DNA of 16,620 nt from an uncultured Sutterella sp. (GTDB lineage Bacteria; Pseudomonadota; Gammaproteobacteria; Burkholderiales; Burkholderiaceae_F): NCBI GenBank assembly GCA_937943605.1, contig CALEAW010000036.1, positions 1-16,620 on the forward strand, in the 5' to 3' direction. Of the stretch, positions 1 to 6,741 are shown piece by piece (the first letter of the stretch is position 1; every line of letters starts with the position of its first letter). The notes beneath the pieces were generated by a model, which had not been told where the DNA came from, searched no databases, and saw only the letters and a list, made by a program, of their open reading frames with translations. Both the position numbers and the translations under genes were made by a program.

Positions 1-7
1 AAATGAG

Positions 8-53
8 AAGGGGGCACTGCTTAGTCGACATGCGACTTTTGCAACACCCCCTT
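8..53. terminator. Strong hairpin, probable two-way terminator
   Basis: AAGGGGG (8-14) pairs with CCCCCTT (47-53). The stem extends inward through CACTGC/GCAACA using wobble pairs, and a second small stem AGTCG/CGACT (23-27 with 33-37) sits in the loop. On the plus strand it is followed by TTTTGTGTTT, so it would end a transcript entering from the left. On the minus strand it lies just past the stop of the lipoprotein gene at 86, with a poorer T tract (CTCATTT). Confidence 0.7.
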
Positions 54-85
54 TTGTGTTTAAGGTTGCGCACATCGCGCTGAAG

Positions 86-568
86 TTACTTCTGGGCTTC
101 AAGGGCCTTAACTTGCGCACGCAATTGATCGAGTTCGAGCTGAACTTTTTCACGTGCAAGTTCAGCACGGACTTGTTCACTCTTCACGATCGTATTGACT
201 TGAGCTTCACGTGCTTGAACTTCGAGTTCCTTTAGGCGGAGTTTGAGTTCACGCTCGCGATCGGCCATGGCTTGGAGCTTGTCTTGACGAGCCTTTTTGG
301 CGGCTGCGGCCTTGGCATTAGCCTGAGCGCGGGCTTTTTCAGCTTTCTGGCGAGCGGCGGCGCGCTCTCTATCTAACTTAGCTTGCGCTTGCTGAGCCGC
401 ATACTCTTCAGCTTTAATGCGATTTTCTTCAGACTGGATGACTGCGAGGTTGTAGTCCATCTGGTTGCCGGCTTCAGCGTACTGTTCCATACGACGATCG
501 GCATTAGACGTGCAACCAGACGCCAAAAGCACGGTTGCGGCCAGGGCGGTAAGCAGGTATTTCTGCAT
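86..568 (-). CDS. Coiled-coil outer-membrane lipoprotein, unknown role
   Basis: Predicted lipoprotein of 160 aa. The N-terminus is a signal peptide (MQKYLLTALAATVLLASGC) ending in the lipobox LASGC, so the mature protein should start at an acylated Cys followed by Thr-Ser. Thr-Ser is not the inner-membrane retention signal, so outer-membrane location is likely. After residue ~45 nearly the whole protein is Ala/Lys/Glu/Arg-rich heptad sequence, a long coiled coil without Gly or Pro. ATG at 568 is preferred over an in-frame TTG at 574 because AAAGAG lies 7 bases before the ATG. It follows the glycine-zipper lipoprotein gene by 25 bases, with no terminator between, so the two are probably one operon. 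Lpp-like or TolA-like structural roles are possible, but no family is recognised. Confidence 0.8.
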   Translation of the reverse strand: MQKYLLTALAATVLLASGCTSNADRRMEQYAEAGNQMDYNLAVIQSEENRIKAEEYAAQQAQAKLDRERAAARQKAEKARAQANAKAAAAKKARQDKLQAMADRERELKLRLKELEVQAREAQVNTIVKSEQVRAELAREKVQLELDQLRAQVKALEAQK

Positions 569-593
569 AATCAATCTCTTTGAATGCTAAGGA

Positions 594-1121
594 TTAACGA
601 CGGGCACAACCGTAAGGGTTGTTCGGTTGGATACGGGTTTCATTAGCACGAGGAGATACCATCACAGCAGGTCCCGTTTTGAATTCACAGAGCTGACCGA
701 CCTGAGCGGATTGGTAGATTTTGCCGTTCGGTGCTCGGTAGACCAACTGAACGCCGTCCACATAGGCCGTATTCGTGGCACCTGTTGAGGCGTCACCGAC
801 CATCCCACCAATGGCGCCACCCGCTAAGCCACCGAGTACGCGAGAAGAGGTGGAATGGTTGCCATGGTTACCGATCGCAGCCCCTGCAATGGCACCGATG
901 ATGGCACCTGCGGTACGTACACGCTGTGCGGCTTCAGCATTACTCACTGCGACTTGAGCAGGATTGATGGCGATAATTTCAACCGTTTTTACTTCTTGGG
1001 CTTGATTAACCATGCCAGCAGAGTAGACGTCAGAGCGATAGCGATTACCGTCAGTTGCACAACCTGAGAGCGCGAATGTCAAGCCACAAAGGGCGACTGT
1101 GAGGAGTTTCTTCTGCATCAT
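594..1121 (-). CDS. Glycine-zipper 2TM (SlyB/Pcp-like) outer-membrane lipoprotein
   Basis: A 175-aa protein with signal peptide and lipobox ALSGC at residues ~17-21. The central part (about 70-110) has two Gly/Ala-rich hydrophobic stretches (GAIIGAIAGAAIG and GGLAGGAIGGMVG), the hallmark of the glycine-zipper 2TM domain of SlyB/Pcp-type lipoproteins. The C-terminal third has a small domain with two Cys (QLCEF and a Cys near the end) that could form a disulphide. SlyB-type proteins sit in the outer membrane and support envelope integrity under stress; that role is carried over from the family. The start is one of two adjacent ATGs (1121 or 1118); no clear Shine-Dalgarno is seen. First gene of a likely operon with the coiled-coil lipoprotein downstream. 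Confidence 0.85.
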   Translation of the reverse strand: MMQKKLLTVALCGLTFALSGCATDGNRYRSDVYSAGMVNQAQEVKTVEIIAINPAQVAVSNAEAAQRVRTAGAIIGAIAGAAIGNHGNHSTSSRVLGGLAGGAIGGMVGDASTGATNTAYVDGVQLVYRAPNGKIYQSAQVGQLCEFKTGPAVMVSPRANETRIQPNNPYGCARR

Positions 1122-1290
1122 ATTTATTGTGTGTTATGGATGAAGGCGTTAGAAAAATAGAGAGTGAAGCACTGTTCAGTCTCTATATAGTGACAATACA
1201 CCAATGTGCACACGTTTGTATCGTTTTTTTGATCAGAGCAATAAGCAGTAACAGTTCGTGCGCAAAAATGGATATGCACATTAAAAATAA

Positions 1291-1316
1291 TGCCGACGAA
1301 AGTGAGTTCGCCGGCA
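1291..1316 (-). terminator. Rho-independent terminator of the 99-aa repeat gene
   Basis: TGCCG (1291-1295) pairs with CGGCA (1312-1316) and CGAA (1297-1300) with TTCG (1307-1310), with one A/C mismatch and a 6-base loop. On the minus strand it is followed by TTATTTTTAA. It lies about 30 bases after the stop of the gene at 1349-1648, which is transcribed towards it. Confidence 0.6.
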
Positions 1317-1348
1317 GACTTTGGTCACCTAAGGTATCTCTTGGAAAA

Positions 1349-1648
1349 TCAGCTCTTAACGCGTGCCAAGTGACCCTGAAAGTCGCGGTATTCGACCATG
1401 CCGTTACGACGATAAAGGGCTAACTCAGTCTTATTGTGGAATTTGACGTACTTAACGTCATTCAAGGTGTAAGTGCAAACGCGTTCACCTGAGGTGAGGT
1501 ACAGTTGACAATAGCCGTTACGTAAGACAACGGCAACGTACTTGCCTTGCAAAACAGCTTCGTCAATATTAACAGGTGGCAATGTGACCAAGCGATGGCC
1601 AAACTGATTGTGAATTTCGCAAACCCCGTTTCTCACGACGGCGATCAT
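1349..1648 (-). CDS. Small protein of three ~37-residue beta-type repeats, unknown function
   Basis: A 99-aa protein without signal peptide or membrane segment; I do not recognise the family. It is built from three related units. Each has a small/aliphatic strand, an Arg-Asn-Gly turn, a short strand, then Gly and a basic residue: RNG at residues 6-8, 43-45 and 81-83, with Gly at 17, 54 and 92. The period of 37-38 residues and alternating hydrophobic/polar pattern suggest beta-hairpin or WD-like blades, too few for a closed propeller in one chain. The start is secure: AAGGAGG lies 4 bases before the ATG, an almost full anti-Shine-Dalgarno match, suggesting strong translation. It is a single-gene unit with its own terminator. 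The upstream region has a TACAAT (-10-like, 1777-1782) but no convincing -35. Confidence 0.75.
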   Translation of the reverse strand: MIAVVRNGVCEIHNQFGHRLVTLPPVNIDEAVLQGKYVAVVLRNGYCQLYLTSGERVCTYTLNDVKYVKFHNKTELALYRRNGMVEYRDFQGHLARVKS

Positions 1649-2048
1649 AAAACCTCCTTGCCTCTACTACGTCATAAGGGACAATTCACAGTCTAGAGGG
1701 CGATGCGTCAGTTCTTGACGGAACGCGGTTTTCTGGTCAAACATCTAGACGATGTGATTTTTGACGTAGAGTTCATATTGTACCAAAAACAACCCCAACC
1801 TTTTTTGAGAAAAAGTTTGTGTACGAGGTTATTTTGATATAAAAATGTTTTCGCGGTCGTTTTCGCAATATTGCGGATTTGAGTGATTGCTAATGATAGT
1901 AAATCATTGCCTTTGTGAGTGGCGTTTTTCTTTGGTTATAGCAGTTTGGGGTTGTGATGATGGTTGAGAGAATCATGTACACGTTCGATTCTGCCGAGCG
2001 CACTATGCTGTGAAGGCTCTCAAATTTTAAAAAGCCCGCGCAAAACAA
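1649..2048. other. Intergenic region without a convincing gene
   Basis: No ORF with a plausible ribosome binding site and protein-like composition is seen. It holds the upstream region of the 99-aa gene, a perfect 12-bp palindrome CGCAATATTGCG (1864-1875), a spaced inverted repeat AATGAT-5-ATCATT (1892-1908), and an AT-rich stretch at about 1780-1860. CGTCA-5-TGACG is also present near 1705-1720. None has an assignable role. Confidence 0.5.
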
Positions 2049-2076
2049 AAGGCGCAAAGCCGAAGCTCTACGCCTT
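2049..2076 (-). terminator. Terminator of the amidohydrolase-pyrE operon
   Basis: On the minus strand, AAGGCGTAGAGC pairs with GCTTTGCGCCTT over 12 bp (counting G-U wobbles), closed by a TTCG tetraloop (UUCG in RNA, a very stable loop), and followed by TTGTTTTG. It lies about 50 bases beyond the pyrE stop at 2127. Confidence 0.85.
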
Positions 2077-2126
2077 CTGTATAGATGCGTGCCATTCACG
2101 CGTGGTGAATGGCCGATCAGAACGAA

Positions 2127-2801
2127 TTAGTTTTCGTTGTCGCTCGGGGTGAGGGCATGACGAGCAGCCCACGTCCACGGGTTGGCCAACCAGTCGTTCA
2201 AGACGTCGCGATCAGCTTCGGAGAGCTTTTCGAGTTCGACGGCCTTATCGATCACCTTCGTGAAGTCGATCATTTCGTGGCAACGAACGCCCTGCTTTTC
2301 AAAGAGCTTGCCCGTTTCGTCGATGCCGAAGGACGTGATGGCGAGGCAGTCCGTCACCGTGGCACCTTCAGCCTTCAAGCCTTCAACAGCGGAGAGAAGG
2401 GAGAGACCCGTCGAGATGTGGTCTTCGATGAGAAGCACACGCTTACCTTCGACGTTGCAACCTTCAACGCGGCTCTTGTTGCCGTAGGTCTTGGCAGACT
2501 GGCGAACGAAGATGCTCGGCTTATTGAGACGATAGGCGAGCGCAGCGGCGTGAGACACGCCAGCGCCTTCAACACCAGCCACCACGTCGAATTCGAGACC
2601 GTGTTCAACGACCTTCGTGGCCATCGTTTCGAGGATGTCGCGCCAAGCTTCCGGGCAAGCCGTCAAGCTACGGTTGTCGACATAGATCGGCGTAATAAGG
2701 CCGGACTTCAAACGCATCGGGCGGTCGGTAAGGAAGGACACGGCACCGTTGTTGATGAGGTGTTCGGCGAGGATGTTTTCAGCAATCTTGGACTTATACA
2801 T
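2127..2801 (-). CDS. pyrE: Orotate phosphoribosyltransferase
   Basis: Cytosolic enzyme that joins orotate and PRPP to give OMP, the fifth step of de novo pyrimidine synthesis. The 224-aa product is close to the usual ~213 aa. The PRPP-binding motif is VLLIEDHISTG at about residues 122-132 (the acidic pair E-D, then S-T-G). The catalytic loop reads VRQSAKTYGNK at about 99-109, carrying Lys and Gly as in OPRTases with Tyr in place of the enterobacterial His. An N-terminal KSGLITPIY-like segment binds orotate in the family. GGAAGAG and GAGAA lie before the ATG. It starts 21 bases after the amidohydrolase gene stops, and a terminator follows at 2049-2076, so both are probably one transcript. A possible attenuator lies in the leader. 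Confidence 0.93.
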   Translation of the reverse strand: MYKSKIAENILAEHLINNGAVSFLTDRPMRLKSGLITPIYVDNRSLTACPEAWRDILETMATKVVEHGLEFDVVAGVEGAGVSHAAALAYRLNKPSIFVRQSAKTYGNKSRVEGCNVEGKRVLLIEDHISTGLSLLSAVEGLKAEGATVTDCLAITSFGIDETGKLFEKQGVRCHEMIDFTKVIDKAVELEKLSEADRDVLNDWLANPWTWAARHALTPSDNEN

Positions 2802-2822
2802 TTTCTCTAACTCTTCCTGAAA

Positions 2823-3815
2823 TTAATCGATGCCGATCGCCTTGCGGCCGTTGACCGTGGCAATCTTCACAAGTTCGTCAAAGTAGTCGAAGCGGCAACC
2901 CGTGGCGAGGGTCGTCATTTCGTGCCACATGTCGCCAGCATTCCAAGGCACCATGGCGTCGCAGACGTTGTCGGTACCGAGTGCCACCGTGATGCCAGCT
3001 GGGACGAGTTCGTCCACCGGGGTCATGGAGTTATGCATCGGGCCAATCTGTTCAGAACGCGGCGTGTCGATCCAGGCGGTCGGGCAAGCGATCATCATGA
3101 CGTCAGCTTCACGCATCAATGTGTAGAGGCGCTGACGATAGGCGCGGGAGTGGGCAGCAATCGAAATACCGTGAATGGCCACGACCTTACCCTGCATGCC
3201 ATGCTGGATGGTCTTTTCGCAGAGCTGTTCGGTTTCGTATTCCAAGCTTTCGTTAAACTGGTCAACGTGAACGTGCACCATCTTGCCACGGGACTTCGCC
3301 GTTTCCATGATGATGTCAAAGGCTTCATCGCCACGGCCGTAGTCGCGTTCGTCACGCTTAGGCAAGGCACCGATGATGTCGACGACTTCGGCACCGATGT
3401 CGAACCACTTACGGGCTTCGGGGTGAATCACGCCCTTCAAGGTCTGGTTGGCGAACTTGACCGTCAACTGATCTTGATAGTGTTCACGAGCACGCAAGCC
3501 TGCCTTAATCGCGCGGTCTTCGGACTGGGGGTCGATGTCAACGAAGGTAGCGAGTGCGGTGACACCCTGAGCGATCTGATTTTCGAAGAACATGGAGAAG
3601 CGACGATAGAAGTCTTCTTCCGTGGAGTTGCGCTTCAAAGCGTCGAGGCGGTCCCACTTCTGCTGCAGCGTGCAGGTGCGGCGCATTTCGAGCACGTCGG
3701 CACTCAAAGTGTAGGCACGGTCGGCGTGAGCGTGGGTGTTGACCCAGCCACCGGCAGCCATAATGGCCGGTTCGATCATGTCGCGAATCGTCAGGGGTTC
3801 GTTTGGCGTAGACAT
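2823..3815 (-). CDS. Compact cytosine-deaminase-like amidohydrolase
   Basis: Metal-dependent amidohydrolase superfamily member of 330 aa, cytosolic. Visible motifs: HxH at His28/His30 (THAHAD), HVHVDQ at 181-186, the metal/active-site His in AIHG at 215, and the catalytic Asp of GTDN at 282, followed by a PWNAGDMWHEM stretch resembling CodA's PW.PLG..NM. It begins directly at the barrel and stops right after the last barrel helix (NGRKAIGID), so it lacks the N- and C-terminal beta-sandwich that CodA (~427 aa) has. CodA's proton-shuttling Glu in HCDE aligns with Gln186 here, so true cytosine deamination is uncertain. The start at 3815 is set by AAGGAG 9 bases upstream; a longer reading from a TTG at 3848 lacks support. 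Linkage to pyrE argues for a pyrimidine-related substrate. Confidence 0.8.
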   Translation of the reverse strand: MSTPNEPLTIRDMIEPAIMAAGGWVNTHAHADRAYTLSADVLEMRRTCTLQQKWDRLDALKRNSTEEDFYRRFSMFFENQIAQGVTALATFVDIDPQSEDRAIKAGLRAREHYQDQLTVKFANQTLKGVIHPEARKWFDIGAEVVDIIGALPKRDERDYGRGDEAFDIIMETAKSRGKMVHVHVDQFNESLEYETEQLCEKTIQHGMQGKVVAIHGISIAAHSRAYRQRLYTLMREADVMMIACPTAWIDTPRSEQIGPMHNSMTPVDELVPAGITVALGTDNVCDAMVPWNAGDMWHEMTTLATGCRFDYFDELVKIATVNGRKAIGID

Positions 3816-3865
3816 TAAGAACATCTCCTTCGCAGGTTGCGAAAACAAAAATTTTTAATTTGCCG

Positions 3866-3924
3866 TCAGTACTCAGGAAAAAGCCGCGGGCACGGCCCGA
3901 AAAAGTGGGTGACGTTCACGCGGC
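3866..3924 (-). promoter_or_regulatory. Possible pyr-type transcription attenuator with leader ORF
   Basis: In the leader of the amidohydrolase-pyrE transcript, GCCGCG (complement of 3919-3924) can pair with CGCGGC (complement of 3883-3888), which is followed at once by TTTTT. Alternative GC stems fit the same stretch: CGGGC/GCCCG (3887-3899) and GCCG/CGGC. A T5 run precedes the hairpin (3900-3904). A GTG-started 17-codon ORF (3919 down to 3866) reads through both T runs and the hairpin and stops past it, the layout known from pyrBI/pyrE UTP-sensing attenuation. The ORF has no good Shine-Dalgarno, which is the main weakness. Confidence 0.35.
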
Positions 3925-3994
3925 TAAATTGACTGCATTTTAAAGATGCAAAAGCACTAATGCTAATCTAGTCACAAATCGTTACAACCTGTCT

Positions 3995-4023
3995 ATTGTA
4001 CAACATTTGGCTCGAATTGTAAG
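3995..4023 (-). promoter_or_regulatory. Sigma-70 promoter for the amidohydrolase-pyrE operon
   Basis: On the minus strand, -35 CTTACA (4018-4023), 17-base spacer, -10 TACAAT (3995-4000). Transcription would begin near 3988, giving a leader of about 170 bases that contains the attenuator-like structure. Confidence 0.5.
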
Positions 4024-4198
4024 AAAATCACGTGGCTGTAGGCGTTTAGAGGCGGTGAGGTTGTCGATTCGTTGTCGTTTTGAGTTGTTTAGGTCACGAG
4101 GTGGCGTTTTGACGCATGGGTTTAGGCCTCAGGTCGACAAAACGCAACTTATGCTTGCGTCCAATGACATTTAGTGCTTGAGTTGAGAGGAGGATCGC
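4024..4198. other. Divergent intergenic region
   Basis: Region between the amidohydrolase-pyrE promoter and the plus-strand truC unit. No gene or strong repeat is seen. It ends in the ribosome binding site AGGAGG (4188-4193) of the short ORF at 4199. Confidence 0.4.
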
Positions 4199-4276
4199 AT
4201 GAGGTTTGTGTTCGCCAACGGAATCGCTATCATAGAGTGCCTTATTTACGTTTTATTCGCGCGCCATGACGACTGA
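4199..4276 (+). CDS. Short ORF (25 aa) overlapping the truC start
   Basis: ATG at 4199 follows AGGAGG by 5 bases, the best ribosome binding site in this neighbourhood. The 25-codon product MRFVFANGIAIIECLIYVLF followed by ARHDD is mostly hydrophobic. Its stop (TGA 4274-4276) lies inside truC, overlapping the truC start (ATG 4266) by 11 bases in a different frame. truC itself has no Shine-Dalgarno (GCGCGCC precedes it), so translational coupling is a natural reading. It could instead be a chance ORF; a TATCAT -10-like hexamer (4228-4233) inside it would, if used, start truC mRNA downstream of the ORF start. Confidence 0.4.
   Translation: MRFVFANGIAIIECLIYVLFARHDD
4206..4233 (+). promoter_or_regulatory. 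Weak candidate promoter for truC
   Basis: TTGTGT (4206-4211), 16-base spacer, TATCAT (4228-4233). The -10 is good and the -35 poor. If real, the truC mRNA would have a leader of under 30 bases and would exclude the short ORF's ribosome binding site. Confidence 0.25.
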
Positions 4277-5132
4277 CGAACCGATGCCGATTCCTGATAC
4301 GCTCGATGTGCTCGAGCGCCTTGCACCACCTGTTGAGGCCACGGTTTTGCCGACGTTGCCTATTCTTTATAAAGACGATGCCATGGTTGTCGTGGCAAAG
4401 CCTGAAAAGATGTTGGTGCATCGTACCGAAATTGCTAATGGCGATACGGTCTTTGCGATGACTTGCGTACGTGAGCAGATCGGTCAGTATGTTTGGCCTG
4501 TGCATCGGCTCGATCGTGGGACGTCGGGAGTCTTGGTGTTTGCCTTAAGTGCAGAGATGGCTTCTAAGCTTGGTCGCATCATGATGGCAGGTGACGTTCA
4601 AAAGCGTTATGTCGCGATGACGCGTGGTTGGTTATCGACACCCGTGGATGTGCAGCACGCGTTGTCGGTGCCAGAGGACCCTTATCTCAAAAAGCGTCGC
4701 AACGATGCGCCCCAAAGTGCCCGCACGCTTTTTTGGCCACGCGCGAGTGCAGAAATTCCAGTAGCCTCGGGTGCCTTTGCGACCACGAGATTGGGCTTAG
4801 TTGAAGCGCAACTTTTGACGGGGCGGCGTCACCAAATCAGGCGACACTTGAAGTGGCTCGCACATCCTATCATTGGCGATGCGACGTACGGTAAGGGGCC
4901 TTTGAATCGTGCGGTAGCAGCGTATTTAGGCGTGGATCGTTTGATGCTTCATTGTGCGCGTATGGCTTTGCCTCATCCTGTGACGGGTGAATGGATTGAT
5001 TGTCAGGCGCCCCTTATGGGTGATATGGCGAGCGCTTTTGATAAGCTCGGTTGGGCTTCGACCTTTGAGGCGATCCAAGCAGCGCCTTGGCTAGAGACTT
5101 TTGAAGATCCTGAAAGACAGTGCCTTGCTTGA
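4266..5132 (+). CDS. truC: tRNA pseudouridine(65) synthase TruC
   Basis: RluA-family pseudouridine synthase of 288 aa. In E. coli TruC isomerises U65 of certain tRNAs. The family motif HRLDRGTSGVL carries the catalytic Asp at residue 83. TruC-type landmarks are clear along the protein: PILYKDDAMVVVAKP near 32-46, VREQIGQYVW before the motif, QKRYVAMTRGWL about 40 residues after it, then LVEAQLLTGRRHQIRRHLK, HPIIGDATYGKG and RLMLHCARMALPHP. There is no S4 RNA-binding domain, as expected for TruC and unlike RluC/RluD. It has about 30 extra N-terminal residues compared with E. coli TruC. ATG 4266 is chosen because the short upstream ORF ends just past it. A two-way terminator follows. Confidence 0.88.
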   Translation: MTTDEPMPIPDTLDVLERLAPPVEATVLPTLPILYKDDAMVVVAKPEKMLVHRTEIANGDTVFAMTCVREQIGQYVWPVHRLDRGTSGVLVFALSAEMASKLGRIMMAGDVQKRYVAMTRGWLSTPVDVQHALSVPEDPYLKKRRNDAPQSARTLFWPRASAEIPVASGAFATTRLGLVEAQLLTGRRHQIRRHLKWLAHPIIGDATYGKGPLNRAVAAYLGVDRLMLHCARMALPHPVTGEWIDCQAPLMGDMASAFDKLGWASTFEAIQAAPWLETFEDPERQCLA

Positions 5133-5149
5133 GCCTAGGCTCAAAAAAC

Positions 5150-5197
5150 AAAAAAGCCAAATCAGACCGCATTCGAGCAGGGTGATTTGGCTTTTTT
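5150..5197. terminator. Two-way terminator between truC and ppsR
   Basis: Perfect 15-bp stem: AAAAAAGCCAAATCA (5150-5164) with TGATTTGGCTTTTTT (5183-5197), 18-base loop. T runs on both strands serve the converging genes truC (plus) and ppsR (minus). Confidence 0.92.
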
Positions 5198-5217
5198 ATT
5201 TGTGTGTTAAGGGCCGC

Positions 5218-6066
5218 TTAACCATTACGACGCTTATCAAGCCCCAAGTCCGCCATGATCGTCGCGGAGATTTCTTCGATGGACTTCGCTGTGGAATTGA
5301 GCCAACGAATGCCTTCGCGTGCCATTAAGCTTTCAGCGTCAAAGATTTCTTGACGGCAGTTTTCGATACTAGCGTAGCGACTGTTCGGTCGACGTTCGTT
5401 ACGGATTTCAGACAAACGCTCTGGCTTAATCGAGAGACCAAAAAGTTTGTGACGTAAGGGTAACAGTGCATCGGGCAAGCTACCACGATCAAAGTCTTCA
5501 GGAATGAGCGGATAGTTGGCGACCTTGATGCCAAACTGCATGGCAAGGTACAAAGAGGTCGGCGTCTTGCCCGAGCGAGAAACCCCGACCAAAATCACAT
5601 CCGCTTCGTCGAGACCGCGGTTCGTCTGACCGTCGTCATGCTGCAAGGTGTAGTCAATGGCAGCGATACGGCGGTTATATTTGGCGTCGTCACGAATGCG
5701 ATGACTCTGACCGATCGAGTGCGCGCTCTTCATGCCGAGTTCAGTCTCCAAGGGACCCACGAACTTACGGAAGAGGTCGATGATATGGCCGCTCACGTGT
5801 TCGTTAAACGTACGCATGATGTCGGGTTCAACGAACGTGGTAAAGATGATCGGGCGAAGGCCTTCTTCTTTTTCCACCTGATTAATACGCTGAGCGGTTT
5901 CCATTGCCTTGTCAACCGTATTGACAAACGGAATGCGCGTTTGATGGTAGTCAAGGTCCGGGAACTGCGTCATGATCGAATGAGCGAGCGTTTCAGCCGT
6001 GATGGCCGTCCCGTCACTCACAATGAATATTTGACGACATACGTCGCACTTCTGAGAGTCAGTCAT
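5218..6066 (-). CDS. ppsR: PEP synthase regulatory protein (bifunctional kinase/pyrophosphorylase)
   Basis: DUF299/PpsR family, 282 aa against ~277 in E. coli. It inactivates PEP synthase by ADP-dependent phosphorylation of a Thr near the catalytic His and reactivates it by Pi-dependent phosphorolysis. The N-terminal signature IFIVSDGTAITAETLAHS (about 13-30), AAIDYTLQHDDG (about 135-146), the nucleotide-binding P-loop GVSRSGKT (161-168) followed by PTSLYLAMQFG, HKLFGLSI and the C-terminal NSRYASIENC stretch all match the family. Start ATG 6066; its ribosome binding site is weak. Its target ppsA lies about 1 kb away on the other strand, with a TorD-like gene between. The N-terminus has a CDVC pair not seen in the E. 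coli protein; its meaning is unclear. Confidence 0.93.
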   Translation of the reverse strand: MTDSQKCDVCRQIFIVSDGTAITAETLAHSIMTQFPDLDYHQTRIPFVNTVDKAMETAQRINQVEKEEGLRPIIFTTFVEPDIMRTFNEHVSGHIIDLFRKFVGPLETELGMKSAHSIGQSHRIRDDAKYNRRIAAIDYTLQHDDGQTNRGLDEADVILVGVSRSGKTPTSLYLAMQFGIKVANYPLIPEDFDRGSLPDALLPLRHKLFGLSIKPERLSEIRNERRPNSRYASIENCRQEIFDAESLMAREGIRWLNSTAKSIEEISATIMADLGLDKRRNG

Positions 6067-6162
6067 GGCGAAGTCTTTAATAAAGATAAGAATAGTGTTG
6101 ATTCTACCTGAAGCAACACGCGCCTGTTTTGAGGATTAACCTTTGGTTGTACTGAGGGTGCT

Positions 6163-6741
6163 TTAGCGTAAGGCTTTTTCGATTTCGCACAATCCCTCTA
6201 AAACGTCCGCGATCTGTCCATAAAAGCGAGCATCCTCGCGTTGACGAATAGCAGTAGCAAAAGCAGGCAACCAGTTGGCCAAATGCTGATCAAAAAAGTG
6301 GGCGGCACCCTTTAAATCTTCTTTGAGGATTAAGACCGTCGTGAAGGCAAATTGAAGCGCAATATGGTCTGTTGTGATGCCCACAAGCCCAGCGGTTTCA
6401 AGGCCTGCAGCCTGGTAGAGGTGGCTGCATTGAAGTTCAGTGACGGGTAATCCAGACGGGTCTGCTGGTATCCAAGCGCTTTCGGCGAGCGACAAAGCGT
6501 TCGTGTCACCAAAGAGTGAAACATATTCTTCGGTGAGGTTGCGTGTCGTGGGCATCGTGCCTTCAGCCAAGCGTTCAAAAGGCGTAGGTTCGATACCTAG
6601 CTCTGTGGCAAGACCCGCGGCGGCTTGCATCGCCTCACGAAGACGTGGCAAGGTGTCTGGTTCTTCGGGACGCAAAAAGAGGGCTGCAAGGGCGTCAAAA
6701 ATCGATTGACGCGCAAAATTTTGTAGCAACTGGGTGACCAC
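6163..6741 (-). CDS. TorD/DmsD-family molybdoenzyme chaperone-like protein
   Basis: Cytosolic all-helical protein of 192 aa. TorD/DmsD/NarJ-family chaperones bind the Tat signal peptide of a molybdopterin oxidoreductase and hold it until the cofactor is loaded. Family-like features are an N-terminal IFDALAALFLRPEEP segment, a central EEYVSLFGDTNALSLAESAW (about 71-90) and a late DHIALQFAFTTVLI helix matching the D-H-x-A-x-x-x-x-F pattern. The start is GTG 6741 with GGAG 8 bases upstream. No molybdoenzyme gene is in the window, so the client is unknown. It is upstream of ppsR on the same strand, with ~95 bases between and no terminator seen; co-transcription is possible. Confidence 0.7.
   Translation of the reverse strand: MVTQLLQNFARQSIFDALAALFLRPEEPDTLPRLREAMQAAAGLATELGIEPTPFERLAEGTMPTTRNLTEEYVSLFGDTNALSLAESAWIPADPSGLPVTELQCSHLYQAAGLETAGLVGITTDHIALQFAFTTVLILKEDLKGAAHFFDQHLANWLPAFATAIRQREDARFYGQIADVLEGLCEIEKALR

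Noticed and set aside
1127..1423. 98-codon plus-strand frame in the lipoprotein promoter region
   Set aside because: Overlaps the terminator at 1291-1316 and the end of the 99-aa gene; no Shine-Dalgarno and no protein-like pattern.
2109..3818. Plus-strand open frames antisense to pyrE and the amidohydrolase gene
   Set aside because: Both are shadows of clear minus-strand genes, with odd composition and no ribosome binding sites.
4242..4505. 87-codon minus-strand frame over the 5' end of truC
   Set aside because: Shadow of truC with no ribosome binding site.
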